Positions 18,704-28,087 of a DNA stretch of 64,000 bases are shown piece after piece. The position numbers were made by a program, and so were the translations under genes. Every line of letters starts with the position of its first letter. The stretch's first letter is position 1. Source of the DNA: Xanthomonas floridensis (GTDB lineage: Bacteria; Pseudomonadota; Gammaproteobacteria; Xanthomonadales; Xanthomonadaceae). The notes under the pieces were generated by a model. The model was not told the origin of the DNA. It did not search any database and was given only the letters and a program-made list of their open reading frames with translations. The stretch covers positions 56,321 to 120,320 of the forward strand of contig NZ_LXNG01000014.1 in the NCBI RefSeq assembly GCF_001642575.1, in the 5' to 3' direction.

Positions 18704-18728
18704 CCAGCCCTTGTACGACAAGGGCTGG
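18704..18728. terminator. bidirectional terminator between tyrA and the 64-aa gene
   Basis: A perfect 11-bp stem (CCAGCCCTTGT / ACAAGGGCTGG) with a 3-base loop, placed between convergent genes. The rest of 18459-18759 shows only a looser inverted repeat, CTGAGCCT / AGGCTCAG, about 50 bases apart, and no gene. Confidence 0.7.
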
Positions 18729-18759
18729 CTGCAGTGTGGTCAAAAAATGACCAGGTGGA

Positions 18760-18954
18760 TCAAGCGGCAGAGAGGCGCAACTCGCCACCGTCGGTGACGA
18801 AGCGCTGGCCCTGTCGCTGCAGGTGGCGACCATCGGGCAACTCATAGCGTGGAGCGGGGTTGGTGTTGGGGCGGGAAGCCTGCTCGTCGCGAAACTCGAC
18901 GATCACATAGGATTCGCCATCTGCATCGACCGCGGGAAATTGCCGGAAAGACAT
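18760..18954 (-). CDS. small conserved-looking protein, unknown function
   Basis: 64 residues (MSFRQFPAVDADGESYVIVEFRDEQ...). The start is supported by GGAGGT five bases upstream. The sequence has an ordinary composition with alternating hydrophobic strands (SYVIVEFRD, RYELPDGRHLQRQGQRFVTDGGELRLS) and no signal peptide, suggesting a small cytoplasmic beta-rich protein. No family is recognised with confidence. It is convergent with tyrA across the hairpin at 18704-18728. Confidence 0.72.
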   Translation of the reverse strand: MSFRQFPAVDADGESYVIVEFRDEQASRPNTNPAPRYELPDGRHLQRQGQRFVTDGGELRLSAA

Positions 18955-19637
18955 AGTGACCTCCGAAGACTCCAGGGTTGCAGCGCATCGAGCATTAAAC
19001 GCTTGGCTGCATGGCCGAGCATGCGCACGCTGATGTTATCGAGGCGTCATTGCGTTGTGTGGGCAGGGGAATTTCGCCCTGGTTGTCGATATGCGAAAGA
19101 CGCTCTCGACAGTGCTGACACTTTCATAGCCGGAAGTCTGGCGTCGTCTGCATCGAAGGCCGCAGACCCATCGGGGAGTCAGGACCAGATCCACGATCAA
19201 CCGGCCTCGATTGGAGTCGGGTCGCAAGCGCGCCTGCCATGCGCGGTGCGCGGACACGTCAGCTGTGCCCAACGGCACTCATTGCTTTCCCAACCGCACT
19301 GATTGCCTCTGGCCTACCGCGTTGGCACAGGCACGGCCGGCGAACAGGGCCGCTTGCTGCGGATGCGTTCAAGAGCCTGCATGACTGCCCATGCGTTGGC
19401 CGCCTGACTGCGCGCTCGTATCGCTCAGAACGGTCGTGCGGCGATGCGACTGCCGTTGGTGTGCTGACTGCACCGGCTGGTTGCGCAGATCCTGCCGGTA
19501 CAGTGCAACTCCTCAAAGTGCGCGGCGTCGCAGGCAGGCGACCCAACCGAATGGAACCGCCGTGCCGTCACCGCATCGCCCCGGACTGATTGATTGCTTC
19601 TGCTTGCTTACGTGCGTGCATGCACGCGCAACGCCAC
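18955..19637. other. 683-bp stretch without a recognised gene
   Basis: Between the 64-aa gene and the TolC-like gene. Several short frames exist on both strands, none with a plausible ribosome site plus protein-like composition. The base composition drops slightly in GC relative to neighbours. No tRNA, repeat family member or attachment site was recognised. Confidence 0.45.
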
Positions 19638-21038
19638 TCAGCGACGCAACTGCAGTGCATCCCGATCGGCGGTGGCGGCCGCCAGTTCGGCGCGTGCCGA
19701 GGCGATGCGTGCCTCCGCGTCGATCAGGCGCACGCGTGCATCGTTGGCGGTTTCTTCGCGCTGGTTGACCAGGAAGAAGTCACCGGACCCCAGTTCGAAG
19801 CGGCGCCGTTCGGCAGCGGCCAGGCGGTCGGCCAGGCTGCGTTCCTCGTCGGCGATCCTGGCCAGGCGCTCGGCGGCGTTGAGTGAGATCACGATGGATT
19901 CCACCTCCACCGAGATCTGGTCACGCAGGAAGCGGCTGCGCTGATCCAGCGCTTCGATCTCGGCACGTGCTTCGGCCACGCGACCCTTGGCGGCGCGGTT
20001 TTCCAGCGGCACGCTGAAGCGGAAACCAATGATGGCATCGGTGGGCGAGCGGTTGGGGCCGCCCACGCCGGGCGGGCCCAGGTCCTTGCTGACTTCCACG
20101 CTCACATCCAGGCGCGGCTTCAGATCGTTCTGCGCCAGCATCAGCCGCGCGGTGGCCTGGTCGATGCGGGTCAGCACGGCGCGGTAATCCGGGCGCTCGA
20201 CCGGCGCGGTGATCTTGCTGGCGCCGGCCAGCCCTTCCAGCGCGGAGGTATCGGGCGGCAGGCGCTCGTCGGCGACGATCATCGGCATGCCCGCGTCATC
20301 GCGCAGGTACAGCGACAAGGCATTGGCCGCGTTGGCGAAATCCTGCTCCGAGCGCACCACCAGGGCGCGACGACGCACCAGGTTCTGGTCGTTCTCGGTC
20401 AACAGGATCGTAGGACGCGCGCCCAGCGTCACCTGCCGCGAGATCGCGTTGCGGCGGCGCTCGGCCAGTTCCAGCAGATCCCTGTAGGCACGCAGTTTCA
20501 ATCCGGCAGCGACCCAGCTCTGGTAGGCATCCACCGCACGCCGTTGCACCCCGATCGCCACCATCTCCGCCTCGTACTGGGCAACGTCGATGTCGGCGCT
20601 GGCCACGCTGCGGCGGGTGCGGCGTTCGTCCACCACGCGGTCGCGCAGCAAGGCATACAGCGCGCCGACCTTCACTTCGCCGCCGCGGTCGGTGTAGGAC
20701 TTGTCTTCGTAGACCGGAAACGCGCCACGCGAGGAGCGGTAACCGCCGTAGTAGTAGCCGCCGTTTTCCTCGAACGGACGCTTGACGCCGGTTTCGATGG
20801 TGCTGCCGTCGTAGTAACCGGCCTCGCGCGAGCGCCCTTCGATATCGAACACGGTATCGAATGCGCCGTCGGCGGAGATGCCCTTGCCTTCGGCCTGGCG
20901 GACCTTGGCCAGCGATTCGATGATCTGCGGCGCGGAGCGGGCCGACGATTGCAGGACCTCGTCCAGACTCAGTGGCGTGGCCTGGGCGAATGCCGCACCG
21001 GGGCAGAGTGCGATCAGCAGGGCAACAAGACAGCGCAT
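19638..21038 (-). CDS. TolC-like outer-membrane efflux protein
   Basis: 466 residues from the Met at 21038, which starts a signal peptide MRCLVALLIALCPGAAFAQA. The open frame begins upstream, but that part lies inside the preceding gene. Two long alpha-helical hairpin halves with conserved outer-membrane-efflux features (YQSWVAAGLKLRAYRDLLELAERRRNAISRQVTLGAR; ASARAELAAATADRDALQLRR) support a TolC/OEP trimeric channel. Start and upstream stop overlap (ATGA), so it is co-translated with the HlyD-like protein. The operon order is ABC-like protein, adaptor, outer-membrane channel, as in type I secretion, but the ABC protein is degenerate (see 22110-23798). Confidence 0.88.
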   Translation of the reverse strand: MRCLVALLIALCPGAAFAQATPLSLDEVLQSSARSAPQIIESLAKVRQAEGKGISADGAFDTVFDIEGRSREAGYYDGSTIETGVKRPFEENGGYYYGGYRSSRGAFPVYEDKSYTDRGGEVKVGALYALLRDRVVDERRTRRSVASADIDVAQYEAEMVAIGVQRRAVDAYQSWVAAGLKLRAYRDLLELAERRRNAISRQVTLGARPTILLTENDQNLVRRRALVVRSEQDFANAANALSLYLRDDAGMPMIVADERLPPDTSALEGLAGASKITAPVERPDYRAVLTRIDQATARLMLAQNDLKPRLDVSVEVSKDLGPPGVGGPNRSPTDAIIGFRFSVPLENRAAKGRVAEARAEIEALDQRSRFLRDQISVEVESIVISLNAAERLARIADEERSLADRLAAAERRRFELGSGDFFLVNQREETANDARVRLIDAEARIASARAELAAATADRDALQLRR

Positions 21039-22126
21039 CACTTCTTGCCCGTCGCGTCGTCTTCGGACTTGTCGCCGGCTGCCGGCTTGGCCTTGCCCTC
21101 GTCCTGCGTGGTCGCTGCCGGACGCCGGCCGAATTCCAGCGGGAAGTTGTTGAGCTGGCGCCACAACTCGTAGCCCACCCGCACCGTTTCGCCTTGCACC
21201 CAGCCGCGCACCTTGCCGCCCTGGCGGGCGAATTCCTGCGCCGGCCAGGCTGGCTTGCCCGGCATCGGCTCGACCAGGATGCGGAACAGCCCGTCCGGCG
21301 CGGCATTGGGGTCGATCGCACGCACGCGGCCGTCGAACATGCCGTGCGCCACCGACGGCCAGCCGCTGAACTGGATGGCCGGCCAGCCTTCGAACTCCAG
21401 CCGCACCGGTCGGCCGGGGCGGATCAGGGGCACATCGCGGCCGTCGATATACAGCTCCACCGCGCGCTCTACGCGCTCGGGTGCGATCACGGCCAGCACG
21501 GTGCCCGGCGACACCATCGCGCTGCCGCTGGCGGCGTTGAGCTGCTGCACGCGACCATCGCGCGGGGCGCGCACCAACTGCGCGGACTGGCGGTTCAACT
21601 GGATATCGATGCGGGTCAGCTTGGCGCGCGATTCGGCCAGCTTGGCGTCGGCTTCGGCCACCTTGATCTGGGTCAGTTCGAAGTCGCGGCGGCCGGCCAG
21701 GCCTTCGGCAAGCAGTTGCCGGCTGCGCTCCACATCGATGCTGGCCACCGCGCGCGATTGCTGGATGGCGCTGATCTCCGCCGCCACCTGCGCACGTTCG
21801 CTGGCAAGCCGGGTGAGCAGGTCCGGGTCGAGGTCGCCGACCCGGGCGATCGGGTCGCCCTTGGACACGTGCTGGCCATCGTGCACATACCAGCGCTCGA
21901 CCCGGCCAGGCACGAAGGCGGTGACCTGCTGCTGGCGGTCGCCCGGATCCAGCGAGACCACCTGGCCCTTGCCGCTGGCGGTCTGTACCCAGGGCGCAAA
22001 CGCCAGGATGGCGCCAGCAATGGCAACGCCGATCAGCAGCATCCAGGCCAACGCCTTGGCGATGCTGGGCGGGCGCATTGCCGCCAGGGTGGGGAAGTGT
22101 GCGATCCGGTCAGAGGCGTGCTGCAT
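21038..22126 (-). CDS. HlyD-family periplasmic adaptor
   Basis: 362 residues. One N-terminal membrane segment (about 25-46, ALAWMLLIGVAIAGAILAFAPW) anchors it in the inner membrane. A lipoyl/barrel-sandwich half motif follows (VTAFVPGRVERWYVHDGQHVSKGDPIARVGDLDPD). Then comes a coiled-coil hairpin (about 105-190) and the second lipoyl half (VRAPRDGRVQQLNAASGSAMVSPGTVLAVIAPE). The C-terminal tail is Lys/Asp-rich (DEGKAKPAAGDKSEDDATGKK). It should bridge the ABC-like inner-membrane protein and the TolC-like channel. It overlaps both neighbours (17 bases with the upstream gene, 1 base plus ATGA with the downstream gene), a tightly coupled operon. Confidence 0.9.
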   Translation of the reverse strand: MQHASDRIAHFPTLAAMRPPSIAKALAWMLLIGVAIAGAILAFAPWVQTASGKGQVVSLDPGDRQQQVTAFVPGRVERWYVHDGQHVSKGDPIARVGDLDPDLLTRLASERAQVAAEISAIQQSRAVASIDVERSRQLLAEGLAGRRDFELTQIKVAEADAKLAESRAKLTRIDIQLNRQSAQLVRAPRDGRVQQLNAASGSAMVSPGTVLAVIAPERVERAVELYIDGRDVPLIRPGRPVRLEFEGWPAIQFSGWPSVAHGMFDGRVRAIDPNAAPDGLFRILVEPMPGKPAWPAQEFARQGGKVRGWVQGETVRVGYELWRQLNNFPLEFGRRPAATTQDEGKAKPAAGDKSEDDATGKK

Positions 22127-23798
22127 GGGTCGCCTCCTGCGTGGACGCGATCAGCTCGGCGCGCGTGGCGTAGCGTTGCTGGCGCTCTGGTTCCAGGCGG
22201 AACCAGCTGTCCAGGGTGATGTCCTCCGGCCGGCCGGTGCACAGCAGCACCGTGGTGCCGGCATCCTTCAAGCGCCGCAGCACCTGAGTGAGACGCTCTG
22301 CCGGCAGCAGGTCGTACAGCTGCGACAACATCAGCACGCGGGGGCGCACCAGCAGCGCATTGGCCAGTTTCAGCGCCATCACGTCGCCGATCCACAGCGG
22401 GAAGCCTGAGGCGGCAAGCCGGGTATCCAGGCCTTGCGGCAACGCGGCGATGCGCGCGCGCAAGCCCACTGCATCGATGGCCTGCAGCATCGCTTCGGAG
22501 GTCACGTCGGCCGAGGCCATCGCCAGGTACTCGCGAATGGTGACCTCCACGATGGTCGGCCGATCGAGCACGGTGACTTCCGAGCGAAGCAGGTACATGT
22601 CGAACGTGGCCATGTCGGCGCCGCCCACCATTACCAGCCCGCGGTCGGGCACGACGTGGCGCTTCAACACCATGGCCAGCAGACGCTCGGCACCACCGTC
22701 GGCCAGCGTCACCAACTGCTCGCCGGCTTCCAGCGTGAAGTTGAAGCGCGCGCCCTCGATCACCACGCCGTCCAGGCGCACGGCACTGTTGCCCGGGGTC
22801 TCGCCGGCGGCAGCCACCGGGCGCTCCTGCGGGATGGCATACAGCAGCGACAATTCCTCGGCGCTGGCGACCAGGTCGTAGAACACATCCAGATAGCTGC
22901 CCAGCTGCGCAATGCCGTAGAACACCGCGCTCAGGATCAGCTCGGCGGCCACCAGCTGGCCGATCGACAGCTCGCCGCGCAGGATCAGGCTGCCACCCAG
23001 TGCCAGCAGCGCCGCGCTGGAGACCGCATAGGTGAGCAGGAACGCCAGCGTCTGGGTGAAGGTGTAGCGGAAATGGCGCCGATGCCGTGCCACATAGGCC
23101 GCCGTCACCGCTTCGGAGCGGTCCATCGCAAAGTTGAGGTGGCGGCTGGATTTATAGAACCCGTTGGAGCCGCCAACGCTCTCCAGCCAGTGCGCGGCGT
23201 TGTGCTTGGCATGGCTCAGTTCGACCGCCGAACGGATCGAGCCGCGCGACCAGATCATCCAGATCGAGAAGATGGTCAGCAGCAACAGCGCGTTGAACCC
23301 CAGGAAGAACGGGTGATAGAAGCTGGTGACGATCAGGCCCACCGCCGACTGCAGCACGATGGTGAAGGCACCGACCGCCAGGCTGGGTACCGCTTTTTGC
23401 ACCACCACCAGATCGAAGTAGCGGTTGAAGACATCGCCGCGGTTCTGATCGGCGAAGAACGGGTTCTGCGCATGCACCGCGCGCACGGTGATTTCCGCCA
23501 CCACTCGCGCAAACAGGCGGCGCTCGAACAGCGCCATCACCCACACCCGCATTGCGCTCAAGGCCGCCACCAGCAACAACAGGCCCAGCAACAGGCCGGA
23601 CAGGGTCCACAACGGCGTGGGCAGCGCGGTGTTGGCGACGCTGTTGATCAGCAATTGCACCGAGATGGGGGTGGCCAGCGACAGCAGGCTGATCGCAACG
23701 CCATACACCAGGGCAAGACGCACATACGGCATGTCCGGCCCGACGATTTCCGCCAGCCAGGCCACCGCTTCCCGCCATCCGATCCGCTGCGCCGCCAT
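22110..23798 (-). CDS. ABC exporter-like protein with a degenerate ATPase domain
   Basis: 562 residues. Residues about 25-320 are a six-helix ABC exporter membrane domain (SLLSLATPISVQLLINSVANTAL, LLGLLLLVAALSAMRVWVMALFERRLFARVVAEITVRAV). Residues about 340-545 follow the ABC ATPase fold by alignment of landmarks (AALPQGLDTRL normally precedes the signature), but the active motifs are gone. Where Walker A GxxGxGKS should be there is ADGGAERL (366-373). The LSGGQ signature is FPLWIGDV (466-473). Walker B LLLDE is VLMLSQ (488-493). The H-loop His is missing (LLCTGRPED). The frame is intact and GC/codon use is normal, so this looks like selected loss rather than decay. Encoded with adaptor and channel genes. 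Confidence 0.85.
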   Translation of the reverse strand: MAAQRIGWREAVAWLAEIVGPDMPYVRLALVYGVAISLLSLATPISVQLLINSVANTALPTPLWTLSGLLLGLLLLVAALSAMRVWVMALFERRLFARVVAEITVRAVHAQNPFFADQNRGDVFNRYFDLVVVQKAVPSLAVGAFTIVLQSAVGLIVTSFYHPFFLGFNALLLLTIFSIWMIWSRGSIRSAVELSHAKHNAAHWLESVGGSNGFYKSSRHLNFAMDRSEAVTAAYVARHRRHFRYTFTQTLAFLLTYAVSSAALLALGGSLILRGELSIGQLVAAELILSAVFYGIAQLGSYLDVFYDLVASAEELSLLYAIPQERPVAAAGETPGNSAVRLDGVVIEGARFNFTLEAGEQLVTLADGGAERLLAMVLKRHVVPDRGLVMVGGADMATFDMYLLRSEVTVLDRPTIVEVTIREYLAMASADVTSEAMLQAIDAVGLRARIAALPQGLDTRLAASGFPLWIGDVMALKLANALLVRPRVLMLSQLYDLLPAERLTQVLRRLKDAGTTVLLCTGRPEDITLDSWFRLEPERQQRYATRAELIASTQEATHAARL

Positions 23799-23886
23799 TG
23801 ACGATCCATTGATGAGTTCAGTGAAGCATTGACGAGTTACGGCGACAGGACAAGGCCGGTGCGCTTATTCGTTGTATAGGATTTTC

Positions 23887-24786
23887 CTATGCGGCTGCGG
23901 CGCGCAGCAACTCGGCGATCAAACCGAACGCTGGTGCACGTCCGGCGCCCTGGCGCCAGAGCAGGCCGATGTCGCGGTAATAGCGGCCGCCCTTGATCGG
24001 GCGCACCACCACATCGTCGCCTTCGCGGATTTCCTGGCGCACGTACAGGTCCGGCAGCAGCGCCAGGCCCATGCCCATGCCGGCCATCTGCCGGATCGCA
24101 TCCAGACTCGTGCCTTCGTAATCGCGCAGCACATGCGCGCCGACATCCATCGCAATCGCGGCCACTTGTTCGGCCAGGCGATATTCCGGCATCAGCGTGA
24201 GCAGGTTGGCGCCGCGCAGATCGGCGGGGGTGATGTGGCGCTTGCTGCGCAGCGGGTGATCGGCGGCCATGGTCACGTGCAATGGCTCGCGAAACAGGCG
24301 CTCGCTGTGCAGGCTGCGGCCGGCCACCGGCAACTGCGCCAGGATCAGATCGTGTACGCCATTGGCCAGGTCGCTGGCGAGCATGGTCGGCAGGCCTTCG
24401 CGCACGTGCACGCGCAGCGCCGGATGTTCGCGGTGCAGGCGCGCCACCAGGCTGGGCATCAGATAGGCGCCCAGCGTTGGCGAGACGCCGAGCCGGATGG
24501 TGCCGATCAGGGTATCGGCCGAGGTGGCGCGCACGTCTTCCAGGTCGGCCACGTCCAGCAGGATGCTGCGCGCGCGGTCGCGCAGGTCGCGTCCCAGCGG
24601 GGTCAGGATCGCCGGCACGCCACGTTCGAACAGCGGCGCGCCGATGATGGTCTCCAGCGCGCGGATCTGTTGCGACAGCGACGGCTGTGAGACGCCCATC
24701 TGCTCGGCTGCGCGGGTGAAGCTGCCGGTGTCGGCCAGTGCAACGAAATAGCTGAGCTGGCGGATGGTGGTTCTGGGGCGGGCCAT
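23887..24786 (-). CDS. LysR-family transcriptional regulator
   Basis: 299 residues from MARPRTTIRQLSYFVALADTGSFTRAAEQMGVSQPSLSQQIRALE (a Met 11 codons earlier is less family-like). The winged helix-turn-helix occupies residues about 6-65; the effector-binding part follows (GTIRLGVSPTLGAYLMP, GMGMGLALLPDLYVRQE). It resembles OxyR in the HTH but has no Cys at all in the regulatory domain, so it is not a thiol-based OxyR. It is on the same strand just upstream (88 bp) of the degenerate ABC operon, which it may control; this is inference from position. Confidence 0.9.
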   Translation of the reverse strand: MARPRTTIRQLSYFVALADTGSFTRAAEQMGVSQPSLSQQIRALETIIGAPLFERGVPAILTPLGRDLRDRARSILLDVADLEDVRATSADTLIGTIRLGVSPTLGAYLMPSLVARLHREHPALRVHVREGLPTMLASDLANGVHDLILAQLPVAGRSLHSERLFREPLHVTMAADHPLRSKRHITPADLRGANLLTLMPEYRLAEQVAAIAMDVGAHVLRDYEGTSLDAIRQMAGMGMGLALLPDLYVRQEIREGDDVVVRPIKGGRYYRDIGLLWRQGAGRAPAFGLIAELLRAAAA

Positions 24787-24878
24787 GGCGAGCTCAGTGC
24801 GTTGGGTGGAGCGGGGCACGCCGCCCGCGTCGGGCCGCCATACGAAACAGGGCAGCGGGTGTGGGCCTCATCCAGCGG

Positions 24879-26648
24879 TCATTGATCGATGAACTGCAGC
24901 CGTGCCAGTTCCGCATACAGGCCGCCTTCGGCGATCAGCTGTGCGTGTGTGCCCTGCGCGACGATGCGGCCGGCATCCATGACCACGATGCGGTCGGCCT
25001 TGAGCACGGTAGCCAGGCGATGCGCGATGACCAGGGTGGTGCGGCCCTGCATGAGCCGGTCCAGCGCTTGCTGCACGGCGCGCTCGCTCTGCGCATCCAG
25101 TGCGCTGGTGGCCTCGTCCAGCAGCAGGATGGGCGCGTCCTTGAGCAAGGCGCGCGCAATCGCCACACGTTGTTGTTGGCCGCCGGACAGGCGCGTGCCG
25201 CGCTCGCCCAGTTCGCTGGCGTAGCCCTGCGGCAGCGCCCGGATGAAGACATCGGCTTCGGCAGCCGCTGCGGCGGCTTCCACCTCCGCGTCGCTGGCCT
25301 GCAGCCGGCCGTAGCGGATGTTGTCGGCGGCACTTGCGGCGAACAGCGTGGGTTGCTGCGGCACCAGCGCAATGTGTTCGCGCAAGCGCACCGGGTCGGT
25401 GTCGCGCAGGTCCACCTCGTCGATGCGCACGCGGCCACTCACCGGGTCATGGAAGCGCAGCAGCATCGACAGCACCGTGCTCTTGCCGGCGCCGGAGGGG
25501 CCGACCAGAGCCACGGTCTCGCCGGGGCGGACATGCAGGTCGAAGCGATCCAGTGCCGGCGCATCGGGACGCTGCGGGTAATGGAACACCACCTGGTCGA
25601 AATGGATCGCGCCATGCAGCGGCTGCGGCAACGGCGTGGGTGTGGCCGGTGCCACGATCGCCGGCTGTTCGTCGAGCAGTTCGCCAACGCGGCCCATGCC
25701 GCCGGCTGCGCGCTGCAGCTCGTTCCAGACCTCGGCCAATGCGCCGACCGAGCCGCCGCCGATCAGGGCATACAGCACGAACTGGCCCAGCGTGCCTGGA
25801 GTCATGCGGCCGGACACCACGTCGTGCGCGCCCAGCCACAGCACGCTGACGATGGCGCCGAAGATCAGCATGATCGCCACCGCGGTGACGCCTGCCTGGG
25901 TGCGTACCCGCAGCCGTGCCGTGTCGATGGCGGACAACAGCGCCTGGCTGAAACGCTGGCTTTCGTACTGCTCGCGCGCATGCGCCTGCACCGTGCGCAC
26001 CGCGCCCAGGGTTTCGGCGGCCAGTGTATTGGCATCGGCCACGCGGTCCTGGCTGGCGCGCGAGATCTTCTGCAGCCGGCGCGCGCCCAACACGATCGGC
26101 AGCACCGCCAGCGGGATGCCGATCAGGGTGAAGCCGGCCAGGCGGGGGCTGGTAACGAACAGCATCACCATGCTGCCGATGACCGTCACCGAGCTGCGCA
26201 ATGCCACCGACATGGTGGTGCCGATCAAGCCACGCAGCAGTTCGCTGTCGGCCGACAGCCGCGACACCAGTTCGCCGCTGCGGCTACGGTCGTGAAAGCC
26301 GGCGTCGAGCCCGATCAGATGCGCATACAGGCGGCCACGCAGGTCGGCGACGACCTTTTCGCCCAGCAGCGAGACGAAGTAGAACCGCGCCGCCGTGGCC
26401 AGTGCCAGTACCACCGCAACCGCGAACAGCAGGGCGAATGCCTGGTTGATCTGCGCCCCGCCGGAGAAGCCATGGTCGATCATGCGCTTGACCGCGGCCG
26501 GCAGGCTCAGCGTGGCCGCCGAGGAAATCGCCAGCGCGATCAGCCATGCGGCGAACAACCCGCGCTGGCGCTGCACGAACGGCCACAGGGTGCGCAGGCT
26601 GCCAAGCTTCCGCAATGGATTGGGCCTGGCGGCGGCTGGCTGATTCAT
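24879..26648 (-). CDS. ABC exporter (ABCB/MsbA-type half transporter)
   Basis: 589 residues from MNQPAAARPNPLRKL. The membrane domain (about 25-315) is followed by a complete ATPase: Walker A GPSGAGKS (about residue 376), Q-loop LVPQQPTLFAASAADNIRYG, signature LSGGQQQRVAIARALL, Walker B ILLLDEATSALD and H-loop VIAHRLATV. It is therefore an active half transporter that works as a homodimer. The family includes lipid and multidrug exporters; the substrate cannot be inferred. The start codon overlaps the stop of the IMPACT-family gene (ATGA). It makes a useful internal contrast to the degenerate ABC protein 2 kb away. Confidence 0.94.
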   Translation of the reverse strand: MNQPAAARPNPLRKLGSLRTLWPFVQRQRGLFAAWLIALAISSAATLSLPAAVKRMIDHGFSGGAQINQAFALLFAVAVVLALATAARFYFVSLLGEKVVADLRGRLYAHLIGLDAGFHDRSRSGELVSRLSADSELLRGLIGTTMSVALRSSVTVIGSMVMLFVTSPRLAGFTLIGIPLAVLPIVLGARRLQKISRASQDRVADANTLAAETLGAVRTVQAHAREQYESQRFSQALLSAIDTARLRVRTQAGVTAVAIMLIFGAIVSVLWLGAHDVVSGRMTPGTLGQFVLYALIGGGSVGALAEVWNELQRAAGGMGRVGELLDEQPAIVAPATPTPLPQPLHGAIHFDQVVFHYPQRPDAPALDRFDLHVRPGETVALVGPSGAGKSTVLSMLLRFHDPVSGRVRIDEVDLRDTDPVRLREHIALVPQQPTLFAASAADNIRYGRLQASDAEVEAAAAAAEADVFIRALPQGYASELGERGTRLSGGQQQRVAIARALLKDAPILLLDEATSALDAQSERAVQQALDRLMQGRTTLVIAHRLATVLKADRIVVMDAGRIVAQGTHAQLIAEGGLYAELARLQFIDQ

Positions 26649-27247
26649 GCGGCTTCCGGTGTTGAGAGGTGGACACGGTTGCGAGTGGCGTCGCACAAAC
26701 GGGTTTTCAAGCCTGCAAGCTGATCTGCAGGCACTTGCACGCGCAATGCCGCGCCATCAGCATCGAAACGCTCGTCCAACTTGTCGGCGTGGAAGGCGAC
26801 CAAGGCGGCATGCACCAGCCCCAGGTCGTCGAACCGACAGTGCAGATCCAGCAGCGTCAGCGCGATCAATGGCCGCCGCGTCGCCAGCCGCAGGCACTCG
26901 GCCGCAGTGCCGCCATAGGCGCGCACCAACCCGCCGGCACCGAGCTTGATGCCGCCGTACCAACGGGTGACCACCACCACGACGCGATCAAAGCCCTGGC
27001 CATCGATCGCCGCCAGGATCGGCCTGCCCGCCGTCCCGCTGGGCTCGCCATCATCGCTGGAGCGGTACTCCTGACCGAAACGGTAGGCCCAGCAGTTGTG
27101 GGTCGCATCGGGCGCCGACACGCGCTGCACGATCTCCAGCGCCTGCGCGGAAGAGTCCAGTACACCGGCGTGGGCCAGAAAGCGACTGTGCTTGATGTCC
27201 AGGCTGTGGTGCGCGTCAGCGGCAAGGGTATCGAGCATCGCCGTCAT
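26645..27247 (-). CDS. IMPACT/YigZ family protein
   Basis: 200 residues. The IMPACT domain is unmistakable: HSRFLAHAGVLDSSAQALEIV, THNCWAYRFGQEYRSSDDGEPSGTAGRPIL and VVVVTRWYGGIKLGAGGLVRAYGGTAAECL. The second half is a DUF1949-like ferredoxin-fold segment. Members are implicated in translation control in eukaryotes; the bacterial role is unclear. The start at 27247 (MTAML) or 27238 (MLDTL) cannot be decided; both fit. The stop overlaps the start of the ABC exporter gene. Confidence 0.93.
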   Translation of the reverse strand: MTAMLDTLAADAHHSLDIKHSRFLAHAGVLDSSAQALEIVQRVSAPDATHNCWAYRFGQEYRSSDDGEPSGTAGRPILAAIDGQGFDRVVVVVTRWYGGIKLGAGGLVRAYGGTAAECLRLATRRPLIALTLLDLHCRFDDLGLVHAALVAFHADKLDERFDADGAALRVQVPADQLAGLKTRLCDATRNRVHLSTPEAA

Positions 27248-27489
27248 TCTATGCGAGGCAACGATGCCGGTTGCGGCAGTCAGCGTGACTGCCGTTGCAA
27301 GCTGGCAGGCCGGGGCAATCGGGACGAGGTGTGTCTTGGGCGACGCACCGTTGCGGTGCGTCGGATAGTGGTTACCGACATCGCGCCTGGCGTGTGTTCG
27401 GGCGGATGCATCATGCGTCTGCTGGCGGCGTATGCGCGCGCTCGTAGGAAGCGGCGCACGCGAGGCCGCGCGAGGCCGGGAGATCTTGA

Positions 27490-28083
27490 TTACACCAGCG
27501 TGGAGCGGCGCTTCTCGTCGATCCACTTCGAGGCCTGGGCCGGCGTGTAATGCTGCATCCATTCCAGCATCTGCGCGATGTCGCTGCCGTACCACAGGTC
27601 TGTGCGCTGATCCGGATGCAGGAAGCGCTCTTCCACCATGCGATCGATCATGCCGATCAGCGGCGCGTAGAAATTTTCGATATCCAGGAAGGCGCAGGGC
27701 TTGTTGCCGATGCCGAGCTGGCGCCAGGTCAGCATTTCGAAGATCTCTTCCATGGTGCCGAAGCCGCCGGGCAGGGCAACGAAGGCATCGGAGAGTTCGA
27801 ACATGCGCATCTTGCGCTCGTGCATGGAGCCGACGATTTCCAGCGTGGTCAGCCCGCGGTGCGCCACTTCCCAATCGGCCAGCTGCTGTGGAATGACGCC
27901 AGTCACTTCGCCGCCGGCAGCCAGTACCGCATTGGCCACCGTGCCCATCAAGCCGACATTGCCGCCACCGTAGACCAGACGCAGGCCCTGTGCAGCAATA
28001 CGCTGGCCCAGCGCAGTGGCGCGTTCGACATAGGCGGGTTTGTTGCCGGCATTGGAGCCGCAATAGACGCAGATGCTTTTCAT
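27490..28083 (-). CDS. LOG-family protein (cytokinin riboside 5'-monophosphate phosphoribohydrolase-like)
   Basis: 197 residues from MKSICVYCGSNAGNKPAYVERA. Family motifs: VYGGGNVGLMG (about 39-49) and LPGGFGTMEEIFEMLTW (about 104-120), the PGGxGTxxE motif with the catalytic Glu/Arg set of LOG proteins. These hydrolyse nucleoside 5'-monophosphates, including cytokinin precursors. In a plant-associated Xanthomonas a role in hormone metabolism is possible, but LOG proteins are also common in non-plant bacteria. The frame runs further upstream through a heptad repeat element; those codons are not part of the gene. Confidence 0.93.
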   Translation of the reverse strand: MKSICVYCGSNAGNKPAYVERATALGQRIAAQGLRLVYGGGNVGLMGTVANAVLAAGGEVTGVIPQQLADWEVAHRGLTTLEIVGSMHERKMRMFELSDAFVALPGGFGTMEEIFEMLTWRQLGIGNKPCAFLDIENFYAPLIGMIDRMVEERFLHPDQRTDLWYGSDIAQMLEWMQHYTPAQASKWIDEKRRSTLV

Positions 28084-28087
28084 GGGA

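Noticed and set aside
23887..24786. LysR protein as OxyR
   Set aside because: The helix-turn-helix is OxyR-like, but the regulatory domain contains no cysteine and no ahpC/ahpF is adjacent.
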